Assembly: GCF_036173125.1 (NCBI RefSeq)
Contig: NZ_CP108054.1
Coordinates: 5,146,001 to 5,210,000 of the forward strand
Direction of reading: 5' to 3'
Length of the DNA stretch: 64,000 bases
DNA from: Streptomyces sp. NBC_00286
GTDB taxonomy: Bacteria; Actinomycetota; Actinomycetes; Streptomycetales; Streptomycetaceae
Within the stretch, counting starts at the first letter, position 1, and each line of letters begins with the position of its first letter. Positions 16,554-25,618 of the stretch are shown here, piece by piece. The translations under genes and the position numbers were made by a program. Below the pieces are notes generated by a model. It did no database searches and was not told the DNA's origin. It saw only the letters and a program-made list of their open reading frames with translations.

Positions 16554-16567
16554 GTTTCACGTGAAAC
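16554..16567. other. parS: parS site (perfect)
   Basis: GTTTCACGTGAAAC in the convergent gap between rplI and the MATE gene; the next copy starts 44 bp further. Confidence 0.93.
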
Positions 16568-16597
16568 GGCGTGCATCAGTCCTCGAGTTGGTCCGCC

Positions 16598-16611
16598 GTT
16601 TCACGTGAAAC
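16598..16611. other. parS: parS site (perfect)
   Basis: GTTTCACGTGAAAC, second of a pair in the rplI/MATE convergent gap, about 50 bp past the MATE stop codon. Confidence 0.93.
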
Positions 16612-16662
16612 CGAGCGAGCTTGGGGGCGATTCTGCTTCACCTGGTGCTGGATCGGCTTTTC

Positions 16663-18006
16663 TCAGCGCGTGGCGCCAGTGACGATCCAGCGACCCGAGC
16701 GGGAGCGCAGCCACAAGGTCAGCATTCGCAGAGCCATCATCAGGGTCATCGCTCCCCACAGCGCTGTCAGGCCGCCGCCGAGAACAGGTACGAGCAGGGC
16801 GACGGGAGTGAAGATGGCGAGTGTCACGAGCATCGCCCGTGCCAAGTACGGGCCGTCCCCGGCGCCCATCAGAACGCCGTCGAGGACGTAGACGATGCCG
16901 CAGATCGGCTGGGACAGGGCCACCACGACGAGAGCGGGCAGCGCCGCGTCCTTGACCATCGAGTCACTGGTAAACAGCGGGACGAAGAGCGGCCGGGTGA
17001 CGATCACCAGCACACCGAGTACGACGCCGACCGCGATGCCCCACTGCACCATGCGGCGGCAGGCCTCACGGGCGCGTTGGGCGTCACCGGCGCCTAGGTA
17101 GCGACCGATGATCGCCTGACCGGCGATGGCGATCGCGTCCAGGGCGAAGGCGAGCAGACTCCACAGCCCCAGGATGATCTGGTGCGCGGCGATGTCCGCG
17201 TCGCCAAGTCGCGCCGCCACGCCGGTGGCGATCAACAGGATGGCCCGCAGCGAGAGTGTACGGATCAGCAGAGGCGCTCCGGCCTGGGCGCAGGCGCGTA
17301 TCCCGGCGGCATCCGGCCGCAGCGAGGCACCGTGCTTACGTGCTCCACGAACGACGACGGCGAGATACACCGCGGCCATACCGCACTGGGCGATGACAGT
17401 GCCCCAGGCAGAGCCGGCGATGCCGAGGTCCGCGCCGTAGACGAGGCCGACGTTGAGGGCACCGTTGGCGATGAAGCCCGCGATGGCGACGTACAGCGGT
17501 GTCTTGGTGTCCTGCAGTCCGCGCAGGACTCCAGTGGCGGCGAGAACGACGAGCATCGCGGGGATGCCGAGCGCCGAGATCCGCAGATACGTGGTGGCGT
17601 AGGGGGCGGCGGTGTCCGAGGCGCCGAAGAGCTCCACCATGGCGGGGGCCATCGGCACGACGATGGCGATGATGGCTGCCCCCAGCAGGAGCGCGAGCCA
17701 GATGCCGTCCATGCCCTGACGGATCGCTGCTTGCAGATCGCCCGCGCCGACCCGGCGCGCGACGGCGGCTGTGGTGGCGTACGCCAGGAACACGAAGATG
17801 CTGACGGCTGTGGTGAGGAGGGCGGAGGCGACACCGAGACCGGCGAGTTGCGGAGTGCCGAGATGGCCGACGATGGCGCTGTCGGCCATGAGGAAGAGGG
17901 GCTCGACGACAAGTGCGCCGAAGGCCGGGACGGCCAGTGAGACGATCTCTCGGTCGTGCCGGCGCCGGGCAGCCTTGGGCTCCGCTGAGGCCTGTGTCAT
18001 GCACAT
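16663..18006 (-). CDS. MATE-family (DinF-like) multidrug/Na+ antiporter
   Basis: 447 residues with twelve hydrophobic segments. It begins IVSLAVPAFGALVVEPLFLMADSAIVGHLG, the MATE/DinF signature, and the second half repeats it (LSLRAILLIATGVAARLGDADIAAHQI). It exports drugs or metabolites in exchange for cations across the plasma membrane. GGAAG lies 9 nt before the ATG at 18006; a second ATG at 18000 is also possible. It is transcribed away from dnaB, so the 450-bp gap at 18007-18459 carries both promoters. Confidence 0.9.
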   Translation of the reverse strand: MCMTQASAEPKAARRRHDREIVSLAVPAFGALVVEPLFLMADSAIVGHLGTPQLAGLGVASALLTTAVSIFVFLAYATTAAVARRVGAGDLQAAIRQGMDGIWLALLLGAAIIAIVVPMAPAMVELFGASDTAAPYATTYLRISALGIPAMLVVLAATGVLRGLQDTKTPLYVAIAGFIANGALNVGLVYGADLGIAGSAWGTVIAQCGMAAVYLAVVVRGARKHGASLRPDAAGIRACAQAGAPLLIRTLSLRAILLIATGVAARLGDADIAAHQIILGLWSLLAFALDAIAIAGQAIIGRYLGAGDAQRAREACRRMVQWGIAVGVVLGVLVIVTRPLFVPLFTSDSMVKDAALPALVVVALSQPICGIVYVLDGVLMGAGDGPYLARAMLVTLAIFTPVALLVPVLGGGLTALWGAMTLMMALRMLTLWLRSRSGRWIVTGATR

Positions 18007-18459
18007 CAATCTAATCTTCCACAGGTAAGAGATGCAATGCTTGATAGGCCCTTACGTCTCTTCTTGTGTGAAGTGCCGTTGCGGGGCGTTCGTAACGATC
18101 TTGATTCTGCTGTGGAAGTTTTTCTTCTGCACAGCCGGTGGACGGGATATTTGCAGGTCATGGCTTGTTTGGAGGAGGAGGCCAAGGCTTGTTCACAGGT
18201 CTGTCCACCGGGTCGTGCACAGGTTTTGCGAGGTTCTCCACAGCATCCGGGCGGTCGTCCACATGGCCTGTGGATAACCAGATTGGCGGACGGTGCCCGC
18301 AGGCCTAACGTGGTCCGGCGCCCTGCTCCTCTTCCGTCCTCGGAAACCTCGCAAAAGCGACGGGTGAGAACCGGAGTTGGGCCTCTCATTTGTCAGTGCC
18401 GTGCCGTAGAAAGATGAGGCACGGCTAGGTCCGCTCGGCGGACGGGAGGAGGTGGCTCG
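18007..18459. promoter_or_regulatory. Divergent gap upstream of dnaB with a DnaA-box group
   Basis: No gene is visible. Three DnaA-box-like 9-mers fall within 44 bp: TTCTCCACA at 18234-18242, TCGTCCACA at 18255-18263 and, on the minus strand, a perfect TTATCCACA at 18269-18277. Weaker matches include TTGTTCACA at 18189. The Streptomyces consensus is TTGTCCACA with variation at the first three bases. The gap also holds the promoters of the MATE gene and dnaB. Confidence 0.6.
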
Positions 18460-19932
18460 GTGAGTATTTCCGAGCCCTTGGACGATCCGTGGGCCGACAG
18501 CGGTCCCAGTGATCGTCTGCCCGCCTCCCGTCGGCGTGATGGTGGCAGGGGGCGCGACGAGCAACACGATCGTGGACGGGACAACGGCGTCTGGGACGGC
18601 GGAGGTTCGTCCTTCGAGCGTGTGCCGCCCCAGGATCTGGACGCTGAGCAGTCCGTCCTCGGCGGCATGCTGCTGTCCAAGGACGCCATTGCCGATGTCG
18701 TCGAGTTGCTCAAGGGCCATGACTTCTACCGGCCGGCGCACGAGACCATCTACAGCGCGATCCTCGACCTCTACGCGAAGGGCGAGCCGGCCGACCCGAT
18801 CACGATCGCCGCCGAGCTCACCAAGCGCGGTGAGATCAGTAAGGTCGGCGGCGTCTCGTATCTGCACGGCCTCGTTCAGACGGTGCCGACGGCGGCCAAC
18901 GCCGAGTACTACGCGGAGATCGTCCACGAACGTGCGGTGCTGCGCCGCCTCGTGGAGGCTGGTACGCGCATCACGCAGATGGGGTACGCGGCCGACGGTG
19001 ACGTCGACGAGATCGTCAACAGCGCCCAGGCAGAGATCTACGCGGTGACCGAGCAGCGCACCACGGAGGACTATCTGCCGCTCGGCGACATCATGGAGGG
19101 TGCGCTCGACGAGATCGAGGCGATCGGTTCGCGTTCGGGGGAGATGACCGGTGTGCCGACTGGCTTCACCGATCTCGACCAGCTCACGAATGGTCTGCAC
19201 CCCGGCCAGATGATCATCATCGCCGCGCGACCTGCCATGGGTAAGTCCACGCTGGCGCTGGACTTCGCGCGGACGTGCTCGATCAAGCACAACATGCCGA
19301 GTGTGATCTTTTCGCTGGAAATGGGCCGCAATGAGATCGCGATGCGTCTGCTGTCGGCGGAGGCGCGGGTGGCTCTGCATCACATGCGTTCGGGCACTAT
19401 GACGGACGAGGACTGGACCCGTCTCGCGCGCCGGATGCCGGATGTTTCGGCCGCTCCCCTCTACATCGACGACTCCCCGAACCTGTCGATGATGGAGATC
19501 CGCGCCAAGTGCCGTCGACTCAAGCAGCGCAGCGACCTGAAGCTCGTGGTCATCGACTATCTGCAGCTGATGCAGTCGGGCGGTTCCAAGCGGGCCGAGA
19601 GCCGCCAGCAGGAGGTCTCCGACATGTCGCGGAATCTGAAGCTTCTGGCCAAGGAGCTGGAGCTTCCGGTCATCGCGCTGTCGCAGCTGAACCGTGGCCC
19701 CGAGCAGCGTACGGACAAGAAGCCCATGGTCTCCGACCTGCGTGAATCCGGGTCGATCGAGCAGGACGCGGACATGGTGATCCTGCTGCACCGCGAGGAT
19801 GCGTACGAGAAGGAGTCGCCGCGCGCCGGTGAGGCGGACATCATCGTCGGCAAGCACCGTAACGGTCCGACGGCGACGATCACGGTCGCCTTCCAGGGCC
19901 ACTACTCGCGCTTTGTGGATATGCAGGCCTGA
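18460..19932 (+). CDS. dnaB: Replicative DNA helicase DnaB
   Basis: 490 residues. A disordered, charged N-terminus (1-45) precedes the DnaB N-terminal domain (VPPQDLDAEQSVLGGMLLSKDAIADV), and the RecA-like ATPase has Walker A ARPAMGKST at about residue 258-266, VVIDYLQLMQ as Walker B, and the conserved ESGSIEQDADMVILLHRE. It unwinds DNA ahead of the fork as a hexamer. The start is a GTG with GGAGGAGG 8 nt upstream. No intein interrupts it. The upstream gap carries DnaA-box-like sequences, so expression may be tied to DnaA. Confidence 0.97.
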   Translation: MSISEPLDDPWADSGPSDRLPASRRRDGGRGRDEQHDRGRDNGVWDGGGSSFERVPPQDLDAEQSVLGGMLLSKDAIADVVELLKGHDFYRPAHETIYSAILDLYAKGEPADPITIAAELTKRGEISKVGGVSYLHGLVQTVPTAANAEYYAEIVHERAVLRRLVEAGTRITQMGYAADGDVDEIVNSAQAEIYAVTEQRTTEDYLPLGDIMEGALDEIEAIGSRSGEMTGVPTGFTDLDQLTNGLHPGQMIIIAARPAMGKSTLALDFARTCSIKHNMPSVIFSLEMGRNEIAMRLLSAEARVALHHMRSGTMTDEDWTRLARRMPDVSAAPLYIDDSPNLSMMEIRAKCRRLKQRSDLKLVVIDYLQLMQSGGSKRAESRQQEVSDMSRNLKLLAKELELPVIALSQLNRGPEQRTDKKPMVSDLRESGSIEQDADMVILLHREDAYEKESPRAGEADIIVGKHRNGPTATITVAFQGHYSRFVDMQA

Positions 19933-20024
19933 GTCTTCAGCTGTTGTCGCTGCGTCTTGCTTTCGGTCCGGTCGTGCTCCTGTCGGCGCTCGACGCCGGG
20001 CCTCCGACCAGGTGGACTGGGCTC

Positions 20025-21410
20025 ATGACGACATCTCAGGAAGAGCTGCTGCTCGGAACGCGCCGGGCCCTGCTGCACCGTATTGCCACCGCTCAGGCCG
20101 AGGGCCGGGCGCCGTCGATGGTGGCGGTGGTCGTGCGGGGCGGGGAGGCGGTGTGGCACGGGGCGCGTACCTCGGTGGACGGGCATGGGCCGGACGAGAA
20201 CGTGCAGTACCGGATCGGGTCGATCACCAAGACGTTCACCGCGGTGCTGATGATGCGGTTGCGGGACGAGGGAGTACTGGGCCTCGGTGATCCGCTGGAG
20301 AAGTATCTGCCGGGCACCGGAGCGGGGGAGGCGACGATCGCCGAACTGCTCGCGCATACGGGTGGGTTGGCGGCCGAGTCGCCCGCGCCCTGGTGGGAGC
20401 GTACGCCGGGCTCGCTGCGCCCGGAGCTCGCCGATGTGCTGGGCGAACAGCCGCACCGGCATCCCGTGGGGCGGCGGCACCATTACTCGAACCCCGGTTA
20501 TACGTTGCTGGGCGCGTTGGTCGAGGAGCTGAGGGGCGCGCCTTGGGAGGAGGTCCTGCGGCGTGAGGTCCTCGAGCCCTTGGGACTGCACCGTACGAGC
20601 AGCCGCCCACAGGCACCGCACGCGGGCGGCTGGGCCGTGCATCCCTGGGCGGATGTGATGCTGCCGGAGCCTGCTGAGGACCTTGGGCGGATGGCGCCGG
20701 CCGGTCAGCTCTGGTCGACCACAGGCGATCTGGCGCGCTTCGCCGCCTTCCTGGCCGAGGGGGACGATCGTGTGCTGAGTGCACGGTCGGTGCAGGAGAT
20801 GCGTACGCCCGCGGCGCCGCCTGAGGCCGATGAGGTGGCGGCCGGCGCGGCCTATGGCCTCGGCATGCAGATTCTGCACCGGGACGGGCGGATCCTTGTG
20901 GGGCATTCGGGATCCCTGCCGGGCTTCCTCGCCGGTCTTGTGATCAGCGTCGAGGACGATCTGGCCTCGGTCGTGCTCGCCAACTGCACCTCGGGCCCGT
21001 TGGTGATGACGGTTGCCGCGGACCTCGTGCGAATCGTCGCCGAGGCCGAACCCCGGGGCCCCGAGCCGTGGCGGCCGTTGCCGGAAGTCGACGCATCCGT
21101 ACTGGAGTTGGCGGGGCCGTGGTACTGGGGCACGCAGGCCTCCGCACTGCGTCTCACCGCCGATGGAGGCGTCTCGCTCGGACCCCTGTCCGGCAATGGC
21201 CGTCGCTCGCGCTTCCGGGCCAATGGCGACGGGACGTGGACGGGGCTCGACGGCTACTACGCGGGGGAACTTCTGCGGGCCGTGCGGCGCCCCGACGGAT
21301 CGGTGAGTCATCTGGACCTGGGGTCGTTCGTCTTCACGCGGCAGCCGTACGACGAGGGGGCGCCGGTGCCGGGCGGGGTGGATCCGGAGGGGTGGCGCGG
21401 GATTCGGTAG
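20025..21410 (+). CDS. Serine beta-lactamase-fold hydrolase (class C/esterase type)
   Basis: 461 residues. The catalytic SxxK is in GSITKTFTAVLMMRL, the YxN motif in HHYSNPGYTLLGALVEEL, and a C-terminal HxG in GHSGSLPG. No signal peptide is visible, so it is probably cytoplasmic and more likely an esterase or peptidase than a secreted beta-lactamase. The start at 20025 has AGGTGG about 9 nt upstream. The C-terminal 120 residues form an extra beta-rich domain, as in the DUF-tailed members of this family. Substrate unknown. Confidence 0.85.
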   Translation: MTTSQEELLLGTRRALLHRIATAQAEGRAPSMVAVVVRGGEAVWHGARTSVDGHGPDENVQYRIGSITKTFTAVLMMRLRDEGVLGLGDPLEKYLPGTGAGEATIAELLAHTGGLAAESPAPWWERTPGSLRPELADVLGEQPHRHPVGRRHHYSNPGYTLLGALVEELRGAPWEEVLRREVLEPLGLHRTSSRPQAPHAGGWAVHPWADVMLPEPAEDLGRMAPAGQLWSTTGDLARFAAFLAEGDDRVLSARSVQEMRTPAAPPEADEVAAGAAYGLGMQILHRDGRILVGHSGSLPGFLAGLVISVEDDLASVVLANCTSGPLVMTVAADLVRIVAEAEPRGPEPWRPLPEVDASVLELAGPWYWGTQASALRLTADGGVSLGPLSGNGRRSRFRANGDGTWTGLDGYYAGELLRAVRRPDGSVSHLDLGSFVFTRQPYDEGAPVPGGVDPEGWRGIR

Positions 21411-21477
21411 CCGCGGCATCGGACGAGCAGCGTGGTGCGCGACAAGGGCGTCCCGACCGAGAGCGTTCCACACGGGG

Positions 21478-21505
21478 GCGTCGTGTTTCACGTGAAACAC
21501 GACGC
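21478..21505. other. parS: parS site (perfect) inside a 28-bp palindrome
   Basis: GTTTCACGTGAAAC at 21485-21498, extended by GCGTCGT/ACGACGC to a perfect 28-bp dyad between the convergent hydrolase and GNAT genes, a position expected for a bidirectional terminator. Confidence 0.93.
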
Positions 21506-21528
21506 GGCGGCAGGATGCATATACCGCT

Positions 21529-21981
21529 TCAGAGAGGAAGCTTGAACCCCACATGGGAGGCCGTGAACCCGAGCCGTTCGTAGAACCGGTGGGCGTCGGT
21601 GCGGGTGGCGTCGGAGGTCAGTTGGACCAACTGGCAGCCCTCGCGCCGGGATTGGTCGATGGCCCATTCGATGAGCTGGGAGCCCAGGCCGCTGCCGCGC
21701 TCGTCGGCGTGAACGCGAACGCCTTCGATGATCGAGCGGGTCGCTCCTTTACGGGACAGGCCAGGAACGATCGTGAGCTGGAGAGTGCCGACGACGCGGC
21801 CTTCGCGTTCGGCGACGACTAAGTGCTGGTTCGGGTCACCGCTCAGGCGTTTCAGCGCGGTCAGGTACGGAGCCAGGTCGTCCGGTGACTCGCGCTGGGC
21901 ACCCAGCGGGTCGTCGGCAAGCATGGCGACGATGACCGGGATGTCGTCCGCATCAGCGGGTCGTATCTCAAGGTCTCCCAT
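21529..21981 (-). CDS. GNAT-family N-acetyltransferase
   Basis: 150 residues, a single GNAT domain: LEIRPADADDIPVIVAMLADD at the start, acetyl-CoA loop region VRVHADERGSGLGSQLIEWA, and FYERLGFTASHVGFKL at the end. It would transfer an acetyl group from acetyl-CoA to an amine; the substrate cannot be read from the sequence. Confidence 0.9.
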   Translation of the reverse strand: MGDLEIRPADADDIPVIVAMLADDPLGAQRESPDDLAPYLTALKRLSGDPNQHLVVAEREGRVVGTLQLTIVPGLSRKGATRSIIEGVRVHADERGSGLGSQLIEWAIDQSRREGCQLVQLTSDATRTDAHRFYERLGFTASHVGFKLPL

Positions 21982-22087
21982 GGGGGCAGCCTATGTGGGC
22001 ACGTCCTGCGCAGACGTGTCCGAGGCGGGCGTGGGCATGGCCGTCCACCACGGGTCCGCTGCCCAGGCGGTCTCTTACAGGGGCGAC

Positions 22088-22954
22088 TCAGCCCGCCGCC
22101 ACTGTCACTGGAGCGAACCTGCGCGTCCAGTCGCCGGGGAGGTCCGGGATGCCGTACGTCATTACCGTGTTGAAGCTGACAGAGGCAAGGCCGTGTGCCT
22201 TGACCCACGCCAGCAGTTCCTCGTGCCGTACGTCGATATCGGTGCGCAGTACCCGGGAGGTGTGGGCTGCCAGCGAGGCGATAAGCGCCTTCGCCGTCTC
22301 CGTGTCCTGGGCGATCAGCGGACCGACGACATGGTTGTCGAGATTGGGCCAGGCGGCCGCGTACCCGGTGATCTGCCCGTCTTCCTCGGCGACGCGAAGT
22401 TGGTCGGCGAAGGCCGGCAGTCGCGTGATCATGTGCGTGCGGTCGGTGCCGAAGACCTCTTGGTCGAGCCGGAGGATTGCGGGAAGATCCTCGGCCGTGG
22501 CCGTGCGCGTGGTGGCCTCCGGCTCCGGACCGCCGAGCGTGAAATGTCCGCGGACCATCTCGGCTCGGCCAGTGGTCTTGAAGCCCAACTCCTCGTAGAG
22601 CGGGCGGCCGTACGGCGTCGCATGCAGGGTCAGCGCGGTGGTGCCCTGTTCAGCGACAACATGACGCATCAGGCGGCGGCCGACGCCTTGCCGTGCGTGT
22701 CGTTGGGCGACCAGCACCATGCCGATCGCGGCCAGCTCGGGACGCTCCCGCGGTCCGTAGGAGGTCACGACGCAGGCACTGACGAGACCGCCGTCCGGGT
22801 CGTCGATGCCGTAACCCCTGCCCGCCGCCAGGAGCAGACCCCACTTGTGCTCTTCACGGGGCCAGCCCACGTCCTCGGACAAGTCGGCGCAGGCGGCGAG
22901 GTCACGGGGCGTCAGACGGCGGATGGGCAGGTCGGCAAGGGAAGGACTCGGCAC
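22088..22954 (-). CDS. Tandem GNAT-domain acetyltransferase
   Basis: 288 residues from a GTG at 22954. The N-terminal GNAT domain begins IRRLTPRDLAACADLSEDVGW and has the acetyl-CoA loop VAQRHARQGVGRRLMRHV; the C-terminal half is a second, degenerate GNAT-like domain (Acetyltransf_18 type) ending VMTYGIPDLPGDWTRRF. The start codon follows the stop of the upstream membrane-protein gene by 5 nt, so the two are translationally coupled or co-transcribed. No ribosome site is obvious, which makes the exact start uncertain. Substrate unknown. Confidence 0.8.
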   Translation of the reverse strand: MPSPSLADLPIRRLTPRDLAACADLSEDVGWPREEHKWGLLLAAGRGYGIDDPDGGLVSACVVTSYGPRERPELAAIGMVLVAQRHARQGVGRRLMRHVVAEQGTTALTLHATPYGRPLYEELGFKTTGRAEMVRGHFTLGGPEPEATTRTATAEDLPAILRLDQEVFGTDRTHMITRLPAFADQLRVAEEDGQITGYAAAWPNLDNHVVGPLIAQDTETAKALIASLAAHTSRVLRTDIDVRHEELLAWVKAHGLASVSFNTVMTYGIPDLPGDWTRRFAPVTVAAG

Positions 22955-22959
22955 GTTGG

Positions 22960-23496
22960 TCAGGCTGTCTGACGGGCGCGCTCGGCGTCCACCGATTTCC
23001 GGGCAGCCATACGTAGTTTTTGACCACGCCGAGTCAGTCCCCAGGGCTTGAGGACCGAGATCACCGTCATGAAGACATAGGCGGACAGCGACACGATCGG
23101 CCCGGCCAGTACCTCGCTGACGTCGGGCAGGGGGCCTCCCGCTGAGACGGCGGCGACCGCGGAGTTGACCCCAGGGCGCAGCGCGAACAACGTGGCGGTC
23201 ATCGTGGCCAGAGTCAGCCAGAACTTCGTGTAGACCCATCGGTGCTTCGCCAGACCCCACGGAGTGCCCAGAGCCAGCACCAGACCGCTGAGGAACGTAA
23301 GGAACGCGAGGGGGAGCAGGAGCCAGTCGGCGAAGAGCTTCATGGCGCGGACGGAAGCCTCCACGGTCACTGCGGAACCGGTGGTGGTCGCGGTGATTCC
23401 GAGCGCGAGCAGGCCGAGCGTGAGCCCGAGCCAGCATGCTGAGGCGGCTACATGGACAACGAGGGTGGCCCGGCGTGCGGGGCGGGTTAGTTTCAC
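22960..23496 (-). CDS. Integral membrane protein, DUF2269-like
   Basis: 178 residues from the GTG inside the parS palindrome (MKLTRPARR...); a GTG at 23505 is the alternative. Four membrane helices: VVHVAASACWLGLTLGLLAL, LFADWLLLPLAFLTFLSGLV, VYTKFWLTLATMTATLFAL and AGPIVSLSAYVFMTVISVL. His, Trp and Lys in the loops are like those of DUF2269 proteins. It precedes the tandem GNAT gene by 5 nt. The function is not known. No Shine-Dalgarno sequence is clear for either start. Confidence 0.7.
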   Translation of the reverse strand: MKLTRPARRATLVVHVAASACWLGLTLGLLALGITATTTGSAVTVEASVRAMKLFADWLLLPLAFLTFLSGLVLALGTPWGLAKHRWVYTKFWLTLATMTATLFALRPGVNSAVAAVSAGGPLPDVSEVLAGPIVSLSAYVFMTVISVLKPWGLTRRGQKLRMAARKSVDAERARQTA

Positions 23497-23503
23497 GTGA
23501 AAC
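23490..23503. other. parS: parS site (perfect) overlapping a start codon
   Basis: GTTTCACGTGAAAC. Its right half on the minus strand supplies the GTG AAA that opens the downstream membrane-protein gene. Confidence 0.93.
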
Positions 23504-24119
23504 ACCGTGCCGGGCGCGAGCGTCGAGGACGTCTGACAGCGGGAGTAACTCCACGTACTAGCCTCGGCGTACAAAGCGGGACTTCATCTCTTCGATCCGT
23601 CAATGCGGATCAGCATCTGACGGGTTTGACCACGCACTCCTCTGTGGGGCGCGTGATCTGGTGGATGCCTATCAACTGGTCCGGCATTCCCGGTAATTGA
23701 AGGAATTGATGGTTCGCCCCGCGCAATTCTGGGCGCAAGGAACTGGGGACTTGTGCGGCGGACCGGGACCGGTAGGGTCGACTCCGGTTCCGGTGTGATG
23801 TGTGCGCGTCTCGCGTGCAGATCCCGCAGGGAACGAGCGCAGGTCAATGCAGCCTAACGGGACGGAGAGATCGAAGACCCGCATTCTCCGTAATGCGGCC
23901 AGGGTGTTGGTGAAGGGTGGGACGCTGCCATGGCGGTACTGCGGCCATTGTCACACTCTTGCCTTACTTGTCCGTAGAGGGCGGGATTTCGGGTTTGAAT
24001 GTGCCCGAATTGGCCAGCGGGACAGAACGGAAAAACAAGCCGTCTGCGGGGGAAAGCAGGCATCTTCCGATCGAGGAAGTGCGCAGACCGACCGAAAGAT
24101 GTTCGAGGCGAGGCACACC
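23504..24119. other. 616-bp non-coding gap upstream of the flavohaemoglobin gene
   Basis: It carries the promoters of the divergent membrane-protein gene and the flavohaemoglobin-like gene. A short dyad (GATCCG/CGGATC near 23594-23611) is present. Codon usage through 23700-24100 is not like coding DNA. I see nothing else to annotate. Confidence 0.45.
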
Positions 24120-25595
24120 ATGGACGCTCCGACCACCACGTCGGCCGACAACGGCACTTCAGGGGGCAGCGGCGAGGGCGGCTGGTTCACGCCGCGCAGG
24201 CAGCCGGAGCCGCCCGCGGGCGGCGAGCAGGAGACGACCGAGGGCAGCCGCCTGGCCGCGTTGCGCCCCGTGGGCAGGCCCGCGACGGACCACGGCGAGG
24301 CAGCGCAGAAACGAATAACTCCCCTCGCGGAAGCCGCTCCAGCCGACGCCGGTGCCACCGAAGCCAGAGCCGGCACCTCCAACGCCTCCCCTGCCGAGCC
24401 CCCCGGCGAGCCCCGCACTCCAGCCCAGCCAGACCCTCAACCCCGCGTCCCCGAACAGAGGTCAGCCCCCTCCCGCCCTGCATCCCCCGACGCAGTCCGT
24501 GTCCGACGCACCATGGCCGAGGTGGCCCCCATTGCCGACAAGGTCACCTCGTACTTCTACGCCCTGCTCTTCGTGCGCTACCCCGATCTGCGCCCGCTGT
24601 TCCCGGCCGCGATGGACACCCAGCGGGACCGGCTGCTCAAGGCGCTGCTGACCGCGGCCGAACACATCGACAACACCGAGGTCCTGGTCGCGTATCTGCA
24701 GAACCTCGGTCGCGGACACCGCAAGTACGGCACCCGTCCTGAGCACTACCCGGCTGTCGGTGAGTGCCTCATCGGCTCCCTGAGCCGGTACGCCTCGGCG
24801 GTCTGGGACGAGGAGACCGAGGCGGCGTGGATCCGGACGTATACGACGATCTCGCAGGTCATGATCGATGCCGCGGCCGCGGACGAGTTGCTGGCTCCGG
24901 CCTGGTGGCACGCCGAGGTCGTCTCGCACGACCTCAGAACCCCCGACGTCGCCGTCATCACCGTCCGCCCCGACCAGCCGTACCCCTTCCTCGCCGGGCA
25001 GTACACCAGCCTGGAGACTCCCTGGTGGCCGCGGATCTGGCGGCACTACTCCTTCGCCTCGGCAGCCCGCTCCGACGGCCTGCTGTCCTTCCATGTGAAG
25101 GCGGTCCCGGCAGGCTGGGTCTCCAATGCGCTCGTGCACCATGCCCGGCCCGGCGACATCATCCGGCTCGGCCCGCCGGCCGGCTCGATGACCGTCGATC
25201 ACACCACCGACAGCGGGCTGCTCTGCTTGGGCGGCGGCACCGGGATCGCCCCGATCAAAGCACTCGTCGAGGACGTCGCCGAGCATGGCGAGCGGCGTCC
25301 GGTCGAAGTTTTCTACGGTGCCCGAACCGATCACGACCTGTATGACATCGACACGATGCTGCGGCTCCAGCAGATCCACCCCTGGCTCGCGGTCCGCCCG
25401 GTCGTCGACCAGCAGGCGCATGTCCAGCTCCCCGACGCCATACGGGAGTACGGGCCCTGGAACGAGTTCGACGCATATCTCTCGGGCCCGCCCGGCATGA
25501 TCCGCAGCGGTGTGCACACGCTGAGAGACATCGGAATCCCGTCCGAGCGGATACGCCACGACTCGGTCGAGGAACTCGTCGCGGCCGTGGACTGA
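24120..25595 (+). CDS. Flavohaemoglobin-like protein (globin plus FAD/NAD reductase)
   Basis: 491 residues. A Pro/Ala/Gln-rich, apparently disordered segment (about 1-125) precedes a globin domain (TMAEVAPIADKVTSYFYALLF, proximal-type His in NLGRGHRKYG), then an FAD domain (RHYSFASAAR) and an NAD-binding domain (CLGGGTGIAPIKAL). This is the layout of Hmp nitric-oxide dioxygenase, which oxidises NO to nitrate with NADPH in the cytoplasm. The 120-residue leader is unusual for Hmp. The start at 24120 follows GAGGCGAGG by 6 nt; an ATG at 24099 lacks a good site. Whether it detoxifies NO or acts as a general reductase is inference. Confidence 0.85.
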   Translation: MDAPTTTSADNGTSGGSGEGGWFTPRRQPEPPAGGEQETTEGSRLAALRPVGRPATDHGEAAQKRITPLAEAAPADAGATEARAGTSNASPAEPPGEPRTPAQPDPQPRVPEQRSAPSRPASPDAVRVRRTMAEVAPIADKVTSYFYALLFVRYPDLRPLFPAAMDTQRDRLLKALLTAAEHIDNTEVLVAYLQNLGRGHRKYGTRPEHYPAVGECLIGSLSRYASAVWDEETEAAWIRTYTTISQVMIDAAAADELLAPAWWHAEVVSHDLRTPDVAVITVRPDQPYPFLAGQYTSLETPWWPRIWRHYSFASAARSDGLLSFHVKAVPAGWVSNALVHHARPGDIIRLGPPAGSMTVDHTTDSGLLCLGGGTGIAPIKALVEDVAEHGERRPVEVFYGARTDHDLYDIDTMLRLQQIHPWLAVRPVVDQQAHVQLPDAIREYGPWNEFDAYLSGPPGMIRSGVHTLRDIGIPSERIRHDSVEELVAAVD

Positions 25596-25618
25596 CCCGC
25601 TGCCTGAGTAGCGGGGTG

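Noticed and set aside
22960..23554. Apparent fusion of the tandem GNAT frame with upstream sequence
   Set aside because: That part is out of frame with the well-supported DUF2269-like membrane protein on the same strand.
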